Below, one piece after another: positions 47,740 through 60,030 of a stretch of 64,000 nt of DNA (position 1 is its first letter; each line of letters opens with the position of its first letter). The stretch covers positions 100,813,439-100,877,438 of the forward strand of contig NC_084850.1 in the NCBI RefSeq assembly GCF_033115175.1, written 5' to 3'. The position numbers and the translations under genes are program-made. The notes beneath the pieces are model-generated. The model was not told the origin of the DNA. It saw only the letters and a program-made list of their open reading frames with translations, and ran no database searches. The DNA is from Lepus europaeus (taxonomy: Eukaryota; Chordata; Mammalia; Lagomorpha; Leporidae).

Positions 47740-49430
47740 TGTGTTGGGTCCTCTCACACCTGCTGTCCAGTTCAGAGCTCATGCCTCTCCCAGGCGCCCA
47801 TGAGGACAGGACGTACATCTGTCCTCTGCATCAGTATCATCGGGAAGTCCAATGCCCTGAACTGCACACAGCAAGTGCTCAGTGCGTATCTGCCAGCTCA
47901 ATGAACGATGGCAGTAAATGAAGTAAATGGAGGCTGAGGCAGATAGATGGGCCAGGGTTCAAGTCCAGATTGCTGGGTCTGTAACTGTCACAACTGCATC
48001 TCACAGCCCTGGTGCAGCCAGCAAACTGTTCCCTTGCCACCCGGGGGGCCCTCTAGCTCCGCTCCCTCCCCCAGCCTGGCCTAAGACTAGCATGGGGAAG
48101 TCACCCCGCAGGGCTTTGTGAAAAGCAAAGTCCACAGCCACAGATGACAAACCACCTGCCTCCTGCCTCCTTCTCTGTCTCCAGACATGGCCGGCAGCCC
48201 ATGGAGCCTCCCTGGCTGGTCTCCAGCCCTGCCCTTGTCCCCTTGTCTGGAGTTTACTCCCTCCCTCCCTTCCTCCCACATCCTGCTTGTTCCCCAGCCG
48301 GGCAGCCGGGTGACATCACCTCCTACCACCTGGCCTAACCTCGGTAGCAAGTGACTGAGAGGCCCTCACAGGGCCACAGAGTTCCCATCTCCGCCTACCT
48401 TGAAATCCACAGCTTGTCCTGACAGGTTAGCCAGGTATGGGGAAGACCCAGGCAATCAACGAGGCCTGGGCCCAAGCCCCTTCCACATCTCTACCTCTAC
48501 CGATTTCACTGCGGCCCCGCCCCATAGGCTCTGTGCTTATCCCTGGAAGCACTGGTGCCTTCAGGGCTCATTCCCTAAAGCTTTCTCCTAGTGCAGGCCC
48601 AGAACACTTTGCAAGGCACTCCCTAGCCCACCCTGTCTAAGATCTGATGTTTCCCAGTGCCTTAGGGCTTCCTCCATGCCTCAGCTCAGCCTCCTCGGCC
48701 CTTTGGCTCCTGAGGCCCAGACTCTCCCAGGCCCCATTTGGGCTTGGGAAACTGTCCCAGGGCTCCCCTGAATCTTCTCCCACCCCAACAGGAACCCAGT
48801 TTCCTCCCCATTCACCAGGGTTGGTCCCACATCCCATGCTGGGCTGCCTCAGTCCTCCCTTCTCTGGGAACTCAGAATATCCTGGAAGTCAACACGGGGT
48901 CCAGACAGGAATCCCAGCCCCACCCTGCCGGCCTGACCTCGGGGACATAGCTAGGCCATGAGTCATGGGGTCACTGGGCAGGCTAGACCCAGGGTCAACG
49001 CCCCACACCTCCACAGCCAGCTCCAGAACCTCTGCCTCTGCTCGCCTGACATCTACGCACTTGCCTTGGGGCCGGGGCTGCCCTGTCCCCACAGGGAGAT
49101 GGTGAGAAGGGGACCCTAGCAGCCCCCTCCCCAACACTGCCCCATACCAGTCCCTGGGTCCCGCTCTGGTGACCCCAGGGCCCATCGCAAGAATGGCTAC
49201 AACAGAGGAGCTGCAGGGGGCACCCCCCCCACACACACACCCAGAGGCGGGCCCAGCAGGTTTTTCAGGTCTGCTCTCTGCCACTACAGCCAGCCGAGAA
49301 AGAAATTCCTGGCTGTAATGACTGTTTACAACCAAGACACCTCACCTGGGTGGCACCCCAACACTGTCAGCGAGACCCCCGCTTCCGCATCCTGCTGAAG
49401 CGCATACAAACTGCTGAAATCTGGACTGTT
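47740..49430. other. CCDC120 intron 1, no gene seen
   Basis: GC-moderate, mostly unique-looking sequence, with possible conserved non-coding content that cannot be judged without other genomes. ORFs of up to about 150 codons on either strand have no recognisable domain. Confidence 0.45.
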
Positions 49431-49433
49431 CCT

Positions 49434-49452
49434 CCCCCCCCCCCCCCCCCCC
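49434..49452. repeat. Poly(C) tract, about 19 C
   Basis: Uninterrupted homopolymer of C on the plus strand (G on the CCDC120 sense strand) in intron 1. Rare at this length in mammals and prone to length error. Confidence 0.9.
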
Positions 49453-49549
49453 GCCTCCTCCTCAAGGTGGGCAAATGGGGGAGGGAAGGCAGGCAGGTGC
49501 CGGGACAATGGTTTCCCAATAGTCCAGTCTGGCCTCGGGGAACTGAGCC

Positions 49550-49705
49550 CTGGGTTAGGGACAGGCAGAGGCTACTCCTGCACAGGAGGAGGAGGGGAGG
49601 AAGTATGGGGGGGGTGGAGTAAAGAAGGGGGACCCAAGCTTCCCTACTCTCCCATCGCTCGGCGTCCAGTTTGTCCATTTCCGGCCAGGAATCAGCTTCC
49701 TGCCA
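49550..49705 (+). repeat. Local duplication, copy A
   Basis: 'gacaggcagaggctactcctgca', then GGAGGAGGGG-type sequence, later 'atttccggccaggaatcagcttcctgccaga'. The same order recurs at 50,745-50,885. Confidence 0.6.
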
Positions 49706-50744
49706 GAAAAGAAACTAGACATTTGGGGCTTCTGCCCCTCTACTCAGGCCCTCCTTCCTGGCTGGACAGCCCCCACCCCATCCCCACCCACACCACCCCA
49801 CAGCGTTAGCTTACCTTTCCCACAAGCTCTCTCCCAAAGGCACTCCGTGTACCTCCCCCAACTTCCATGCCCTTGCCCCCCCACCCCCGTCCACTCCCTG
49901 GCCCACTGCTCCCAGGTGCTCACCAAAAGCAGAGAGTGCTGGGGTGGGGGGTAGCCTCAGGTCTCTCAAAAGCACAGTTGTCTCTACCAGGCCCTGGCTC
50001 CGCTGGTAGAGGCAGTGAGCAGCAGTGGCGGATGCCTTGGCCGCCTCCCACTAGGTAATGGCCCAGCCTACCTGGCCAGAAACTGGGCCGTCCCACACCT
50101 TTTAACCCTTGCCTGCCTACCACCAAGGCGAGGGCCACATCCTCTTTGGGGCACACGGCTTGGCCATGAAAAGAACCAGGAACCCTCACCTCACTCGGGA
50201 CACACAGCAGAGAACTTACCAGAGACTCCTGGCCGAGAACTGGGGAAGAAGGGCTCAGAGTCATGGGAGTAGCAGGTGCCCCTCCTGCTGCCTGAACTCC
50301 CAGAGAGTTAGAGCCTGCCCACCCAAGGGTGTCGGCTTGGCTTGGGGAGGGGCAGTGCTCAGTGGCAACACATTCCTGAGACCCCGGCCCTGTGCCCAGG
50401 ACAAGAGAAGTGGGGTGGGAGAAGGCCTTGGGGCAATCAATTCCCACCCTGGCTGGGGGAAACAGCTCTCCAGGCTGGGGCCATGTCTCACAACCCCAGC
50501 CCCCTTCATAGCCCCCGAAGGAAGAACTCTAGTAAACTGACAGTTTCTGCCCTACAAAACACGTGTGTGTTTCAACGCCTTGTGGGCCCTACACACCTGG
50601 GAGGACGGCACAGACTGGATCTCCACACAGCCCTCTTCTAGAAGTGGAAGCTGACGCTTAGAGAGGTGGAGAGGCTGATTCAGGGCACGGTGGCACAAGA
50701 GCAGATGGAATCAGAACTTGGGGGTGTGGGGGCCTGGGCTGGAA

Positions 50745-50885
50745 GCAGACAGAGGCTACTCCTGCAAGGGAGGAGTTGGGGGGAGGGGAGGGGGCTCAGG
50801 TTTCTCCACATCCTCACTGGGTCTCTCCCCAATTCCTCCCCCTTGGGCATTTCTGGCCAGGAGTCTGGCCTCATGCCAGACAAGG
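50745..50885 (+). repeat. Local duplication, copy B
   Basis: 'agacagaggctactcctgcaagggagg' then 'atttctggccaggagtctggcctcatgccaga', parallel to copy A about 1.2 kb away. Confidence 0.6.
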
Positions 50886-51714
50886 CAATCGAGGGCTGTG
50901 AGTCCCCACAATGGACTGTCCCCCCCACCTCTGCCCTACAGCACCACAGGGCAGACACCACACATCCTATGCTCTATTTGGGACCATCTGCTATATGACC
51001 TCAGAGCCCAAACTCAACCCAGGCCCCTACAGCAGCCACTGCTCTGAGCCAGGATGTGAGACACAGAGTGAGGAAAGCTCCCTCCCTACTTGGTGGGTGT
51101 GTCAGGCCTAGAGAGAGGCTCCCCCTAACACACCTATTTAGGCCTCCTGCCATCCCTGCCCACCTCCCCCCCACCCTTGAGCTTTCCAGCATGGGACACA
51201 AAGGCCCCTTTCATCACCCTCCCTGCTTCCCCTCCTTCACTGCCTGGGGCTGGCGGAGGCAGGCAGGGCAAGGTGGGCAGATGGCTGTTGGTGAGGAGTG
51301 GCCTCTCCGCCATAGCCTCCCCCACCTCTTGTGGGCCACCAAGGATGCTGGGAACAGAGATGTTTACACAACTGGGGCCAAGAGGGCCAAGGCAATCTGG
51401 CTGACAATGCAAAACTGAGTCTCAGGGCTTGGGCGTCCTCTGTAAAGTGGGTAAAAGGGGGTTACAGAGACAACAGAGGCCAAAGTCATTCTGGAAGGCA
51501 TAGCCTGGTGTAAGGAAACTCACACCGTGTCATTAATGACCGCTAGTAATAACAGCAGTAAACTCACGCAGAAGCGGGTAAGTAGGGGAGAGCAGGTAAC
51601 TGGACCTCGTGGGCTAGGCTGACAAGGAGGAACAGGGACCCACACACATCACTGCCCTGGTCCACAGCTTTCAACAGTCTAGAAGATGGCCCCACCTCTA
51701 TGCCCCATCGCAGC

Positions 51715-51975
51715 CGGGTCCTCAGCTTCACCAGGCTCTGCACAGCTAATAAATGGTGGGTCTGCCACTTAGTGACCATGTCATTGCTTGGACAAGTTAT
51801 TTAAGCTCACCATGTCTCAATGTCCTTATCTGTTAAATGGTTATGATAATAATCTGTAAGCTCACAGGATTGTTGCGAGCATTAAGTGAGTTAATACATT
51901 GAAAGCTTGCCGTTGCACAGTGCCTGGCTCAAGCTTGATGCTTAATATGTGCAAGCTGTCATCATTCAGGTATTC
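51715..51975 (+). repeat. MIR, long copy
   Basis: Nearly the whole MIR order is readable: 'gtctgccacttagtgacc', 'ggacaagttatttaagctc', 'cttatctgttaaatggttatgataataat', 'gcattaagtgagttaatac', 'cagtgcctggctc'. Confidence 0.9.
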
Positions 51976-52717
51976 CTCTTTATATAAATGCATGTTTTTT
52001 TCTTTGAGACAGAGCTACATGGCTAACTTGTGTCAACTCCCACGATCCAAAATCAGCAACTCTATGTATTCAGAGGCATTTGAGGCAGACAGAGCTGGTA
52101 TCCCTCAGTCGCCAAAACCCTCTGTATTTGCTGTCCAGACATGGAAGCCTTGTGCTTGCCAAATCAGAGGTATTTGCAACAGAGCTGTTTTCCCTCATTA
52201 TCTGACCTCTCCCTCCTCACCACTAAGATGGCAGGAACCAAATACATTCAGACACGTGATCTCAAGTCTCACTATCTAAATACAAGAACTGAATGGACTT
52301 TGATATATTTCTGAGCTAGAACTGATACCCTCTCTCTTGTGCACACCTTACTGATCGGGCAAAATGCAGGAACCCCATATATGTACCCAACAGGGTGCCC
52401 TCACTAGCCCAACTTCTTGTCCCTGGGGATCAGGAGACTTAACAGCAGAGATCTGGACCCATTTCCGAGCTAGAGCATTATCTGAACTTTCCCTAGTCAT
52501 TATGTAAGAGATGACAACTGAAGACTTTCAGGTGACTTGGTATGTTTCAATATTTGAACTTCCAGAACGCCCTCTCAGAACACAGGTGCCAGGTAGATTG
52601 AGACAGTGAAGAATACCTGTGTGTTAGAAATAGGTTTGGATAAAGGCTTTGGGTAAATAAGATGGGTCTAGTACCTCGTTATTTGAGCTCACTACTCTTC
52701 TATGAAAAATGTAAGCT

Positions 52718-53365
52718 TGAGGCCAACGATGTGGTGTAGCAGGTTAAGCCTCCACCAACAGCAACCAGCACCCCATTTGGGGGCTGGTTCGATTCCCAGC
52801 TGCTCTACTACTGCGCCCTCCTGATATGCCTGGGAAAGCAGTGGAGGATGGCCCGAGTCCTTGGGCCCCTGCACCCACATGAGAGACCTGAAAGAAGCTC
52901 CTGGCTCCTGGCTTCAGCCTGGCTCAGCCCTGGCCATTGCGGCCTTTAGGAAGTAAACTAGCAGATATAAGATATCTCTCTCACTCTTTCTCTTTGTGCC
53001 TTTCAAACAAGTAAATAAATCTGTATTAAGATTTATCTATTTATTTGAAAGGCAGAGCTACAGAGAGGCAGAGGTAGAGAGAGAGGTCTTCCATCCGCTG
53101 GTTCACGCCCCAAATGGCTGCAATGTCCAGAGCTGTGCTGATACAAATCCAGGAGCCAGGAGCTTCTTGCAGGTCTCCCACGCGGGTGCAGGGGCCCAAG
53201 GACTCGGGCCATCTTCTACTGCTTTCCCAGGCCATAGCAGAGAGCTGGATCGGAAGTGGAGCAGCCGGGGCTAGAACCAGCGCCCACATGGGATGCCGGC
53301 ACTGCAGGCAGCAGCTTTACCTGCTACATTGTTGGCCCCATAAGTAAATAAATCTTAAAAAAAGA
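52718..53365 (+). repeat. C-repeat SINE split in its tail by a reverse SINE
   Basis: Forward SINE ('gaggccaacgatgtggtgtagcagg'). AAAAATGTAAGCT at about 52,705 and 53,366 is its TSD. The tail AAGTAAATAAATCT is interrupted at about 53,025 and repeated after 53,340. Confidence 0.9.
53025..53340 (-). repeat. C-repeat SINE nested in the tail of a forward SINE
   Basis: Complete reverse copy, ATTAAGATTTATCTATTTATTTG to 'ctacattgttggcccc', with the host tail sequence AAGTAAATAAATCT on both sides. Confidence 0.9.
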
Positions 53366-54119
53366 AAAAATGTAAGCTGAAGACATAATTGAGTAACATA
53401 TTATGCTCCAAATTCTCCTCATCCATCCTCAGAATCAAGGAGACTGAAGAGAGAGGGCGAAGGAAGCTCATGGTATTGTTGTTATTGCTACTGCTGGATA
53501 GACCTCACTCTCTCAATCCAGTGCTTGCCTGTCTCCCCACCTCCCCAGACCAGCCTCCCAGAGGTGAGGTGAACTTAGCAGCAAGATGTTTATTGCCCAC
53601 TTCCAAGAAAAGGGGAATAAACCCCTACCAAGTCCTGAAGCCTCTGGCATAGAATAGATTTTTTTTTAGGGGAGGAAAGTAAGGGATCCCACACCCAGGA
53701 TCAAGGTCAGGGATGGAGGTAACATGATCTAGAAGATTCAGACAAACCCCTAGGGCCCTCAGTCCTGCATATTTTGTAAACCCTTCCTCCCAATGTGAGG
53801 CAGCCCCCAAAAAAACACAGCTGGAAACATGACGCAGACCTCTCAGGCTCTCCAACTTCTAGAGAATCAATGAATAATTGAGGGTGTTCTTTCACATCCG
53901 GGGAGGGCAGGGGGCTGATGGACAGTTCCAGGCCCTCCTAGGGCAGGACGAGAAATGCAAGGTCTATGTGAGATCACTGGGGTGCAGGTGTGGGAAATCC
54001 CATACAAAAATCCTATCAGCCACACAAGACTCACAAGGCTGCTTCTTCACGCTAAGGAAAGCACTTACGATGTACTTCAGAGGTCTTAAGACCCGTAGAA
54101 CCTTCAAGTTTACGGGCAG

Positions 54120-55030
54120 GGAATAATGGGACCCCTGCCCTGAGCTCAGAGGGGATGGGAAGTAGGTATTAGGAAAGGAAAAAGGGAGATCTGACAGAGT
54201 GTGGAAGAGGGGTCTAGGGTTGGGATGGGATAAAGCGACAGGAAGGGAAGGAGTACAGAGGACAAGACAGAAACATCTTGGGATGGAGGTCAAGAGGCAG
54301 GACAGGAAGTGAGCCAGAACACTGCTCAGGGGATGGGATGGCTAAGATTCAAGACAGGGTTAGAGGCAAAATACAACAAAACAGCAGGGCGGGGGACAGC
54401 ATCCATACAGAACAGAAGCCAGTTGTCAAGGGAGGGAACAGGAAAAAGGGCAGGTTAAGGATAGAGGTCAGGAACAGGAAAAGACCAGGAGAGAGTGAGG
54501 ATTGGAATGAGAATGGTGATGGGACAAGAAAAGGGGGGAAAATAGGACAGGATTGGGGCCAGGGCAGGAGACAGAGGGGGACATGTACAGGTGGTAAGCT
54601 GGGATGAAGACTGGAGTAAGGAGAGGGACTAGGGGCACAGTACAGGGCAGGGTGAAAGTACCTAAGTCAGGTTAGGAATCAGGACAAAACTGGATCAGGT
54701 TGGGGTTAAGGGAACAAGAGGGGCGGAGGTTCAGAGACTGGATAAGAGTTAAGGTCAAGCACCAGGACATAACAAGATGAGCCTCAAAGCTGAGACAGGC
54801 TCAGGCAAGCATCAGAGATCAAGTCAAGGATGCTAAGGACAGAACTGGATGGGGTTTGGGGTCCTGACTGGATTTAGGGGCACAAAACAGAGGATGAAGA
54901 TCCCACCATCCCAGAATGTGGTTAGGTTAGGGGTCGGACCACAGGTCCTGAGGCCAAAGCTGGCTGGGGTTGGAGATCTCAATAACATGTAGTCAGGTCA
55001 GAGGGGGTCAGGGGTGAGGCTACGGGGTCA
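54120..55030. repeat. Purine-rich degenerate array in CCDC120 intron 1
   Basis: About 900 bp of A/G-rich plus-strand sequence in which 'ggacagg', 'aggtcagg', 'ggggttaggg' and 'gggacaaga' recur at loose spacing. Resembles an eroded minisatellite. It stops just before the CpG-island promoter. Confidence 0.65.
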
Positions 55031-55134
55031 GAGGTCATGAATGCCAGCGCAGGTATATCTTCGCCAGCGTTTCCGGGCCCTCAGCCCACCCAGTCCCCTC
55101 CCTTTCCAAGTGTGTGCGGGGGGGTCTTACTCAC

Positions 55135-55600
55135 CGAAGGTCCTCACCCAGAGGCGTAGGCGGGGCCGGTGCAGGCCGGCAGGGCTAGTGGGCGCGCCCG
55201 TCCCTCGCTGCGCCCTGCTCGTCCCCGGGCGCGCGCCTTCTCCTGTTCCGCGCCCTGCCCGTGGGCCGCGTTCCGCCGCGCGACCGTTAGCCGTGGGGCC
55301 AGACGGGGGGCACCCGGGGGGTGGGAGAGGAGCGCCGGCCAAGCCGCCGGCGCTGGGCCCCCGCCCCCCACCCTGCACTCGGGTCCGCCCGCTCCCGGCG
55401 GCACGGCCACCGCCGCCGCTGAACGCGAGCTTCGGGGTGGGGGGTGCGGGGGGCGGGGCGCGAGACCACAGCAGCGGCGAGGACGAAGTGCGCAGGCGCC
55501 AGGTCGGCTCTTCGATTTTCCTGCCCTGGGAGCGCCAGGAGCGAACAGGCTGGGAGCGCGTGCGCACAGACTCTTGAGGGCGATGGAGTCCTCCCCCAGC
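55135..55600 (-). promoter_or_regulatory. CCDC120: CCDC120 CpG-island promoter and non-coding exon 1
   Basis: The strongest CpG island in the window. On the minus strand, a donor TTCG|GTGAGTA at 55,134/55,133 would end a 5' untranslated exon, which would then splice about 8.4 kb to the exon holding the ATG at 46,674. Long ORFs here on both strands are GC-rich artefacts. Confidence 0.75.
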
Positions 55601-55649
55601 CCTGCCAAGGCCACGCCCCCTCGGCGAGCAGATAGGCACCCCCCCACAA

Positions 55650-56965
55650 GTCACTCTTCACGGACCCCCAGGCGGTACGAGCAGTACCCCACGCTGCTCT
55701 CCATAAGCCATCACCACACCTCTAAACTCTCCCAGCTTTCCTTGTCGCCATCCCCAAATGCACCCCAAACCACTCTCCATCACCCCCAAAGTACTGTCCA
55801 CTGATCCCAAGCAGGACCTCTGATTTATCTTCCACGGACATCCAAGCTGCACTAATAAACCACTTCCCATTGACCTTCAAGCTGTGCCTAAATCACACTA
55901 CATTGACGCCAAACTATATTCCTTAAATTACCCTTCATGACTATCAAAATTACACCCAGATCGCCTATAGAATCTCCTGGTGCACCCCAAACCGTGTTCC
56001 CACGATCTCCAAATCACTCTCCATTTATCTCTGAATTTCAATCTTCAAACTATCTTTCGTTCTTTCTTTCTTTCTTTTTTTTTTTTCTTTAAATGTATTC
56101 CCCAATTCAATGTAGGCTGTCACAAAGAGAAAGTGCAGGGATTTTTCTTCACATCCTGGTGCAAACCAAAAGAACAACAGCAAATTGTTCAAGGTCTATC
56201 AGTGGACACAGCAAACTATCTTTCATCATCCCCCAAATTATGTCTTCAAATTACTGCCCATTGATCCTAAGTAGTACCTCCAATCCATCCTCCATGGACT
56301 TCCAAACTGCACCAAAACACTACCTTCCATTACTCCCAAATTGTTCCTCAAACCGTCTGCAGCTAGCCCTGAAGCCATTAGCCTTCAAACAACACTTCCA
56401 AATCATTCTCCAAATGCCTCCAATGTGCACCCAAAACACTGTCCATTGATCCCAAACCACTCTCCATGTACCCTCCAACCATACACCATGAATCCACTAC
56501 TGGCTCTGCAACAGTCCCCAACACCACTCCAAATATTACCAGCTACCCTCAATGTGGGCTTCACTTGCACCTCAAATCAATTCCACCTGTCACCTGCTCT
56601 GTCTCCAAACCATGCTCTATGGTTTCCACTACCATCAAACAAACGACCTTCCATTGACCTCCCCTCCTGTCCTCACAAAATTGCCTTGTAGAACCCCCAA
56701 TCTCTGTCCTGCATACTCTTGACTATGTGTGGTCTCCCAACTGCACTTCAAGCCATCCTGTCTCTTCCTGTACACTGCCAAGTCGCTCTCTACTGACCCA
56801 AACAGTACCCCCAAACTACCTCCAACAATCCTCAACCACACCTTCAAATAACCACGAATGATTTTGCTGTATTTACCAAACTAAGCCCCCAGATCATACT
56901 CTGGTGGCCCAAAATATGTCCTCTAACCCTTGCAATGACCCAGGTACACCCCAAACCATACTTGA
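55650..56965. repeat. C/A-rich degenerate array, part 1
   Basis: Plus-strand text repeats variants of 'ccaaactgcac', 'actctccattgacc', 'atccccaaac' at about 30-60 bp intervals with heavy divergence. A (CTTT)n and T run lies at about 56,055-56,090. It continues between later insertions at 58,225-58,430, 58,710-59,165 and 60,031-60,425. Confidence 0.7.
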
Positions 56966-56967
56966 GT

Positions 56968-57292
56968 GATCTTTTCTAAAAACAACCTAATTGAGACATA
57001 TTTAGGTACCATAAAAGTCATCCATTTTTAAGTTGTACAAATAAAAAAAAAGTTTAGTAAACTTACTGAAATGTGCAATAACCAGCCCCAGTTTTAGAGT
57101 ATTTTCATCACTCCACTAAGATTGTTCATGACTAAATACACTTAATCCTCATATCATTCCGAGCCTTAGGCAACCACTAATCTACTTTCTGTCTCTATAG
57201 AGTTATCTTTCCTGAACATTTTGTACATAATATGTTGATATTTTTTAGTTGGGTTTTTTTCACTTAGCATAATATTTTTGAGGTTCATCCAT
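56968..57292. repeat. Old L1 (L1M-type) 3' fragment inside the array
   Basis: 'ggcaaccactaatctactttctgtctctatagagttatctttcctgaacatttt' and 'ttcacttagcataatatttttgaggttcatcca' match the old L1 3' region also present at 27.2 kb. Confidence 0.8.
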
Positions 57293-57358
57293 TTTTTTAA
57301 ATATTTATTTATTTATTTGAAAGTCAGAGTTACACAGAGAGAGAAGGAGAGGCAGAGA
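57293..57358 (-). repeat. SINE tail fragment, reverse
   Basis: Only the first about 65 bp of a reverse C-repeat (TTTTTAAATATTTATTTATTTATTTG, 'gagttacacagagag') remain, followed by (ATTT)n. Confidence 0.75.
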
Positions 57359-57404
57359 TGCCTTTATTTATTTATTTATTTATTTAGTAAGTTACTTTAT
57401 TTTG

Positions 57405-57474
57405 GGCCAACACTGTGGTGTAGTTTTTTTTTTAAGAGTTATTTATTTATTTGAAAGAGTTACACAGAGAAGAG

Positions 57475-57518
<44 letters not shown>

Positions 57519-57994
57519 CTTCCATCCCCTGGTTCACTCCTCAATTGGCCACAATGGCTGGAGCTATGCTGATCCGAAGCCAGGAGCCAGGAGCTTCTTC
57601 TGAGTGTCCCACATGGGTGCAGGGGCCCAAGGACTTGGGCCATCTTCTACTGCTTTCCCAGGCCATAGCAGAGAGCTGGATTGGAAGAGGAGCAGCCGGG
57701 TCTCGAACTGGCGCCCACATATGGGATGCTGGCACTTCAGGCCAGGGTGTTAATCCACTGTGGCACAGCGCTGGCCCCTTGAGATATCTTTATTCCATAG
57801 GGAGGTACCTGGGTTTGAATCCCAGTTCTGCCTCTGATTCCAGCTTCCTGCTATTGTACACCCTGGGAGACAGCAGGTGACAGCTGAAATATTTAGGTCT
57901 CTGCCACCCATGTGGGAGATTCAAATTAAATTCCAAGCTTTGGCGTGGTCCAGCCCTGGCTGTTGCTGGCATTTGGGAAGTGAACCAGCAGATG

Positions 57995-58031
<37 letters not shown>

Positions 58032-58065
58032 CTTTTCAGAAAATAAATAAATAATTTTTAAAAGA
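57405..58065 (+). repeat. Old C-repeat SINE split by a reverse SINE
   Basis: The head 'gggccaacactgtggtgtag' (57,405-57,423) is separated from the body (57,785-58,065: 'gaggtacctgggtttgaatccc' to AAATAAATAAATAATTTTT) by the reverse copy. CT microsatellite at 57,999-58,028. Confidence 0.75.
57424..57778 (-). repeat. C-repeat SINE with (GA)n, nested
   Basis: Complete reverse SINE with a GA microsatellite (about 57,481-57,514). Ends 'cacagcgctggcccc'. Confidence 0.9.
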
Positions 58066-58222
58066 TGCTTGAGTCTTGTGTCAGAGTACCTGAGTTCAAT
58101 GCATACCCAGCTTCCAGCCTATGACTCCAGATTCCTGCTAATACAGCCCCTGGGGAGACAGTGGTGATGGCTGAAGTAATTGGGTTCTTGGTACCCATAT
58201 GACAGACCTGGATTAAGTTGGG
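58066..58222 (+). repeat. Old C-repeat SINE fragment
   Basis: 'gagtacctgagttcaatgc' to 'gacagacctggattaagttg'. The 3' half is missing; array sequence follows directly. Confidence 0.7.
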
Positions 58223-58431
58223 GCCACAACCACTCCTCAAGCAAATAAACAAGCAGGCCCCCAAACTCCTCCGCAAATCACACCCACAAGCTCTCAACTG
58301 TGCCCTCAATCCAGTCATCATTAAACTATCCCTCCAGAGCCTCACCTTTATCCCTAATCCACCTCCCAGCATCTCCCACCACACCCTCAAATGGCCTTTT
58401 ATCAACTACCAAGAGTATCCCAAGTGTCTTT

Positions 58432-58484
58432 TTTTTTTTAAAAGATTTTGTCTTTATTTATTTGAAAGACAGAGTTACAGAGAG

Positions 58485-58530
<46 letters not shown>

Positions 58531-58706
58531 CTTCCATCTGCTGGTTCACTCTGCAGATGGCTGCAACAGTCAGAGCTGCGCCATTCCGAAGCCAGGAGCC
58601 AGGAGCTTCCTCCGGGTCTCCCACATGGATGCAGGGGCCCAAGCACTTGGGCCATCTTCCACTGCTTTCCCAGGCCATAGCAGAGAGCTGGATCGGAAAA
58701 GGAGCT
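58432..58706 (-). repeat. 5'-truncated C-repeat SINE with (GA)n
   Basis: TTTTTTTTTAAAAGATTTTGTC to 'gagagctggatcggaaaagg', then array sequence. GA microsatellite at 58,487-58,527. Confidence 0.88.
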
Positions 58707-59168
58707 CCTAGGAAAATTACCCTTCCAAAAATTACCCATCTGAATATTCACTATCTTCTCTTGGTCCCGTAACTGCAGTCCCAAACTATAACCCCAAATC
58801 ACTCGGTGATGAGCACCATGCCCAACCTTGGTTTAAATTATATGCAACTATACCCACAAAAATCTAGCAGTATTTTCGCAAACATCCACAGTCCCAACAA
58901 CTCTGAACTACACACTAAACTGTCTCTCAATAATCCCTAATGCTAACCTATAAACATTCCCCATTTGCCTTCCCAGTCTCCAACTACACCTCCAAATCAC
59001 TGCACCGTGCAGTAACCACCCCACTGCAATCTTCCCTTTGATAGCTCCAACTGCACGCAAATAAATATTTTCCAATGACCACTAATGATATGATCAAATG
59101 ACCCTCAATAACCCCCCCCAACAGATCCCTAAGTCCCTCCAGTGACCTCCAACTCTGCCCCCAATCCA

Positions 59169-60030
59169 TGTGTAGTAGTTTACTGCTGCTGCTATAACTG
59201 ATTACCACAAACTCGGTGACTTGAAACAACACACATTTATTCTTTCACAGAAAGCCTGAAGTCCAAAATCAGTTTCAGTGGGTCAAAGTAAAGTGTCAAC
59301 AGTGCCAGCCCCCCTTTGGAGCCTCTAAGAGACAATCTGTTGCCCTTTCCAGCTTCTGGTGGCTGCCGGCATTCTTTGGTTTGTGGCGCAATCTCTGCCT
59401 CCATGCCCACGTTGTCATCTCCTTCTCTGTTACACAAATCTGCTTCTACGGATCTCTTTTTGTTGCTGTTGTTAAAGATTTATTTATTTACTGGAATGAG
59501 GGAGAGGGAGAGACAGATGGAGAGGGAGGGGGAGAGGGACAGGGACAGGGAGAAGGGGGAGAGAGAGAGAGAGATTGATTTTCTATCCACTGGTTCAGTC
59601 CCCAGGTGGCCACAATGGCCAGGGATGGACTAGGCTGAAGCCAGGAGCTTCTTCCAGGTCTCCCACACAAGTGCAGGGGCCCAAACACTTGGGCCATCTT
59701 CTACTGCTTTCCCAGGCCATTAGCAAGGAGCTGGGTGGGAAGTGGAGCAGCTGGGACTTGAACTGGTGGCCATAAGGGATGTCAGCGTGGCAGGCGGCAA
59801 CTTAACCAGTTATGCCACAATGCCAGCTCCTCTACCTACCTCTTATAAAAGCATATGTGATTGTAGTTAGAGTCTATCTGACAATCCAAAACAATCTCTC
59901 CATTTCAAAACTCTTAATCCTATCTGCCAACTCCTTTTTTTTTTTTTTTTTGCCATATAAATTAACACTCTCATGTTCCAGGGATTAGGATGTGGACATC
60001 TTTTGGGGAACCCCATTTAGCCTATCACAC
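59169..60030 (-). mobile_element. MLT1-type MaLR LTR fossil, reverse, split by a SINE
   Basis: TGTAGTAGTTTACTGCTGCTG at one end, 'attaccacaaactcggtgacttgaaacaacacacatttattc' next, and 'ttataaaagcatatgtgattg' and 'ccccatttagcctatcacac' at the other end: the MLT1A/B layout in reverse complement. Solitary, broken, placental-age. A lagomorph SINE sits inside at 59.47-59.83 kb. Confidence 0.75.
59472..59830 (-). repeat. C-repeat SINE inside the MLT1 LTR
   Basis: GTTAAAGATTTATTTATTTAC to 'cacaatgccagctcc', with a GGGAGAGGGACAGGGACAG-type expanded purine stretch (about 59,495-59,575). Confidence 0.88.

Larger units (their letters stand above)
49710..52700. other. CCDC120 intron 1, mostly unique sequence
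   Basis: No exon recognised. Apart from duplication copy B and the MIR at 51.72 kb, it is unassigned. A reverse MIR-like scrap may lie at 50,640-50,710. Confidence 0.45.

Noticed and set aside
55041-55804. Several 100-211-codon ORFs on both strands in the CCDC120 CpG island
   Set aside because: All are Arg/Pro/Gly/Ala-rich translations of a CpG island in overlapping frames. None resembles a protein.
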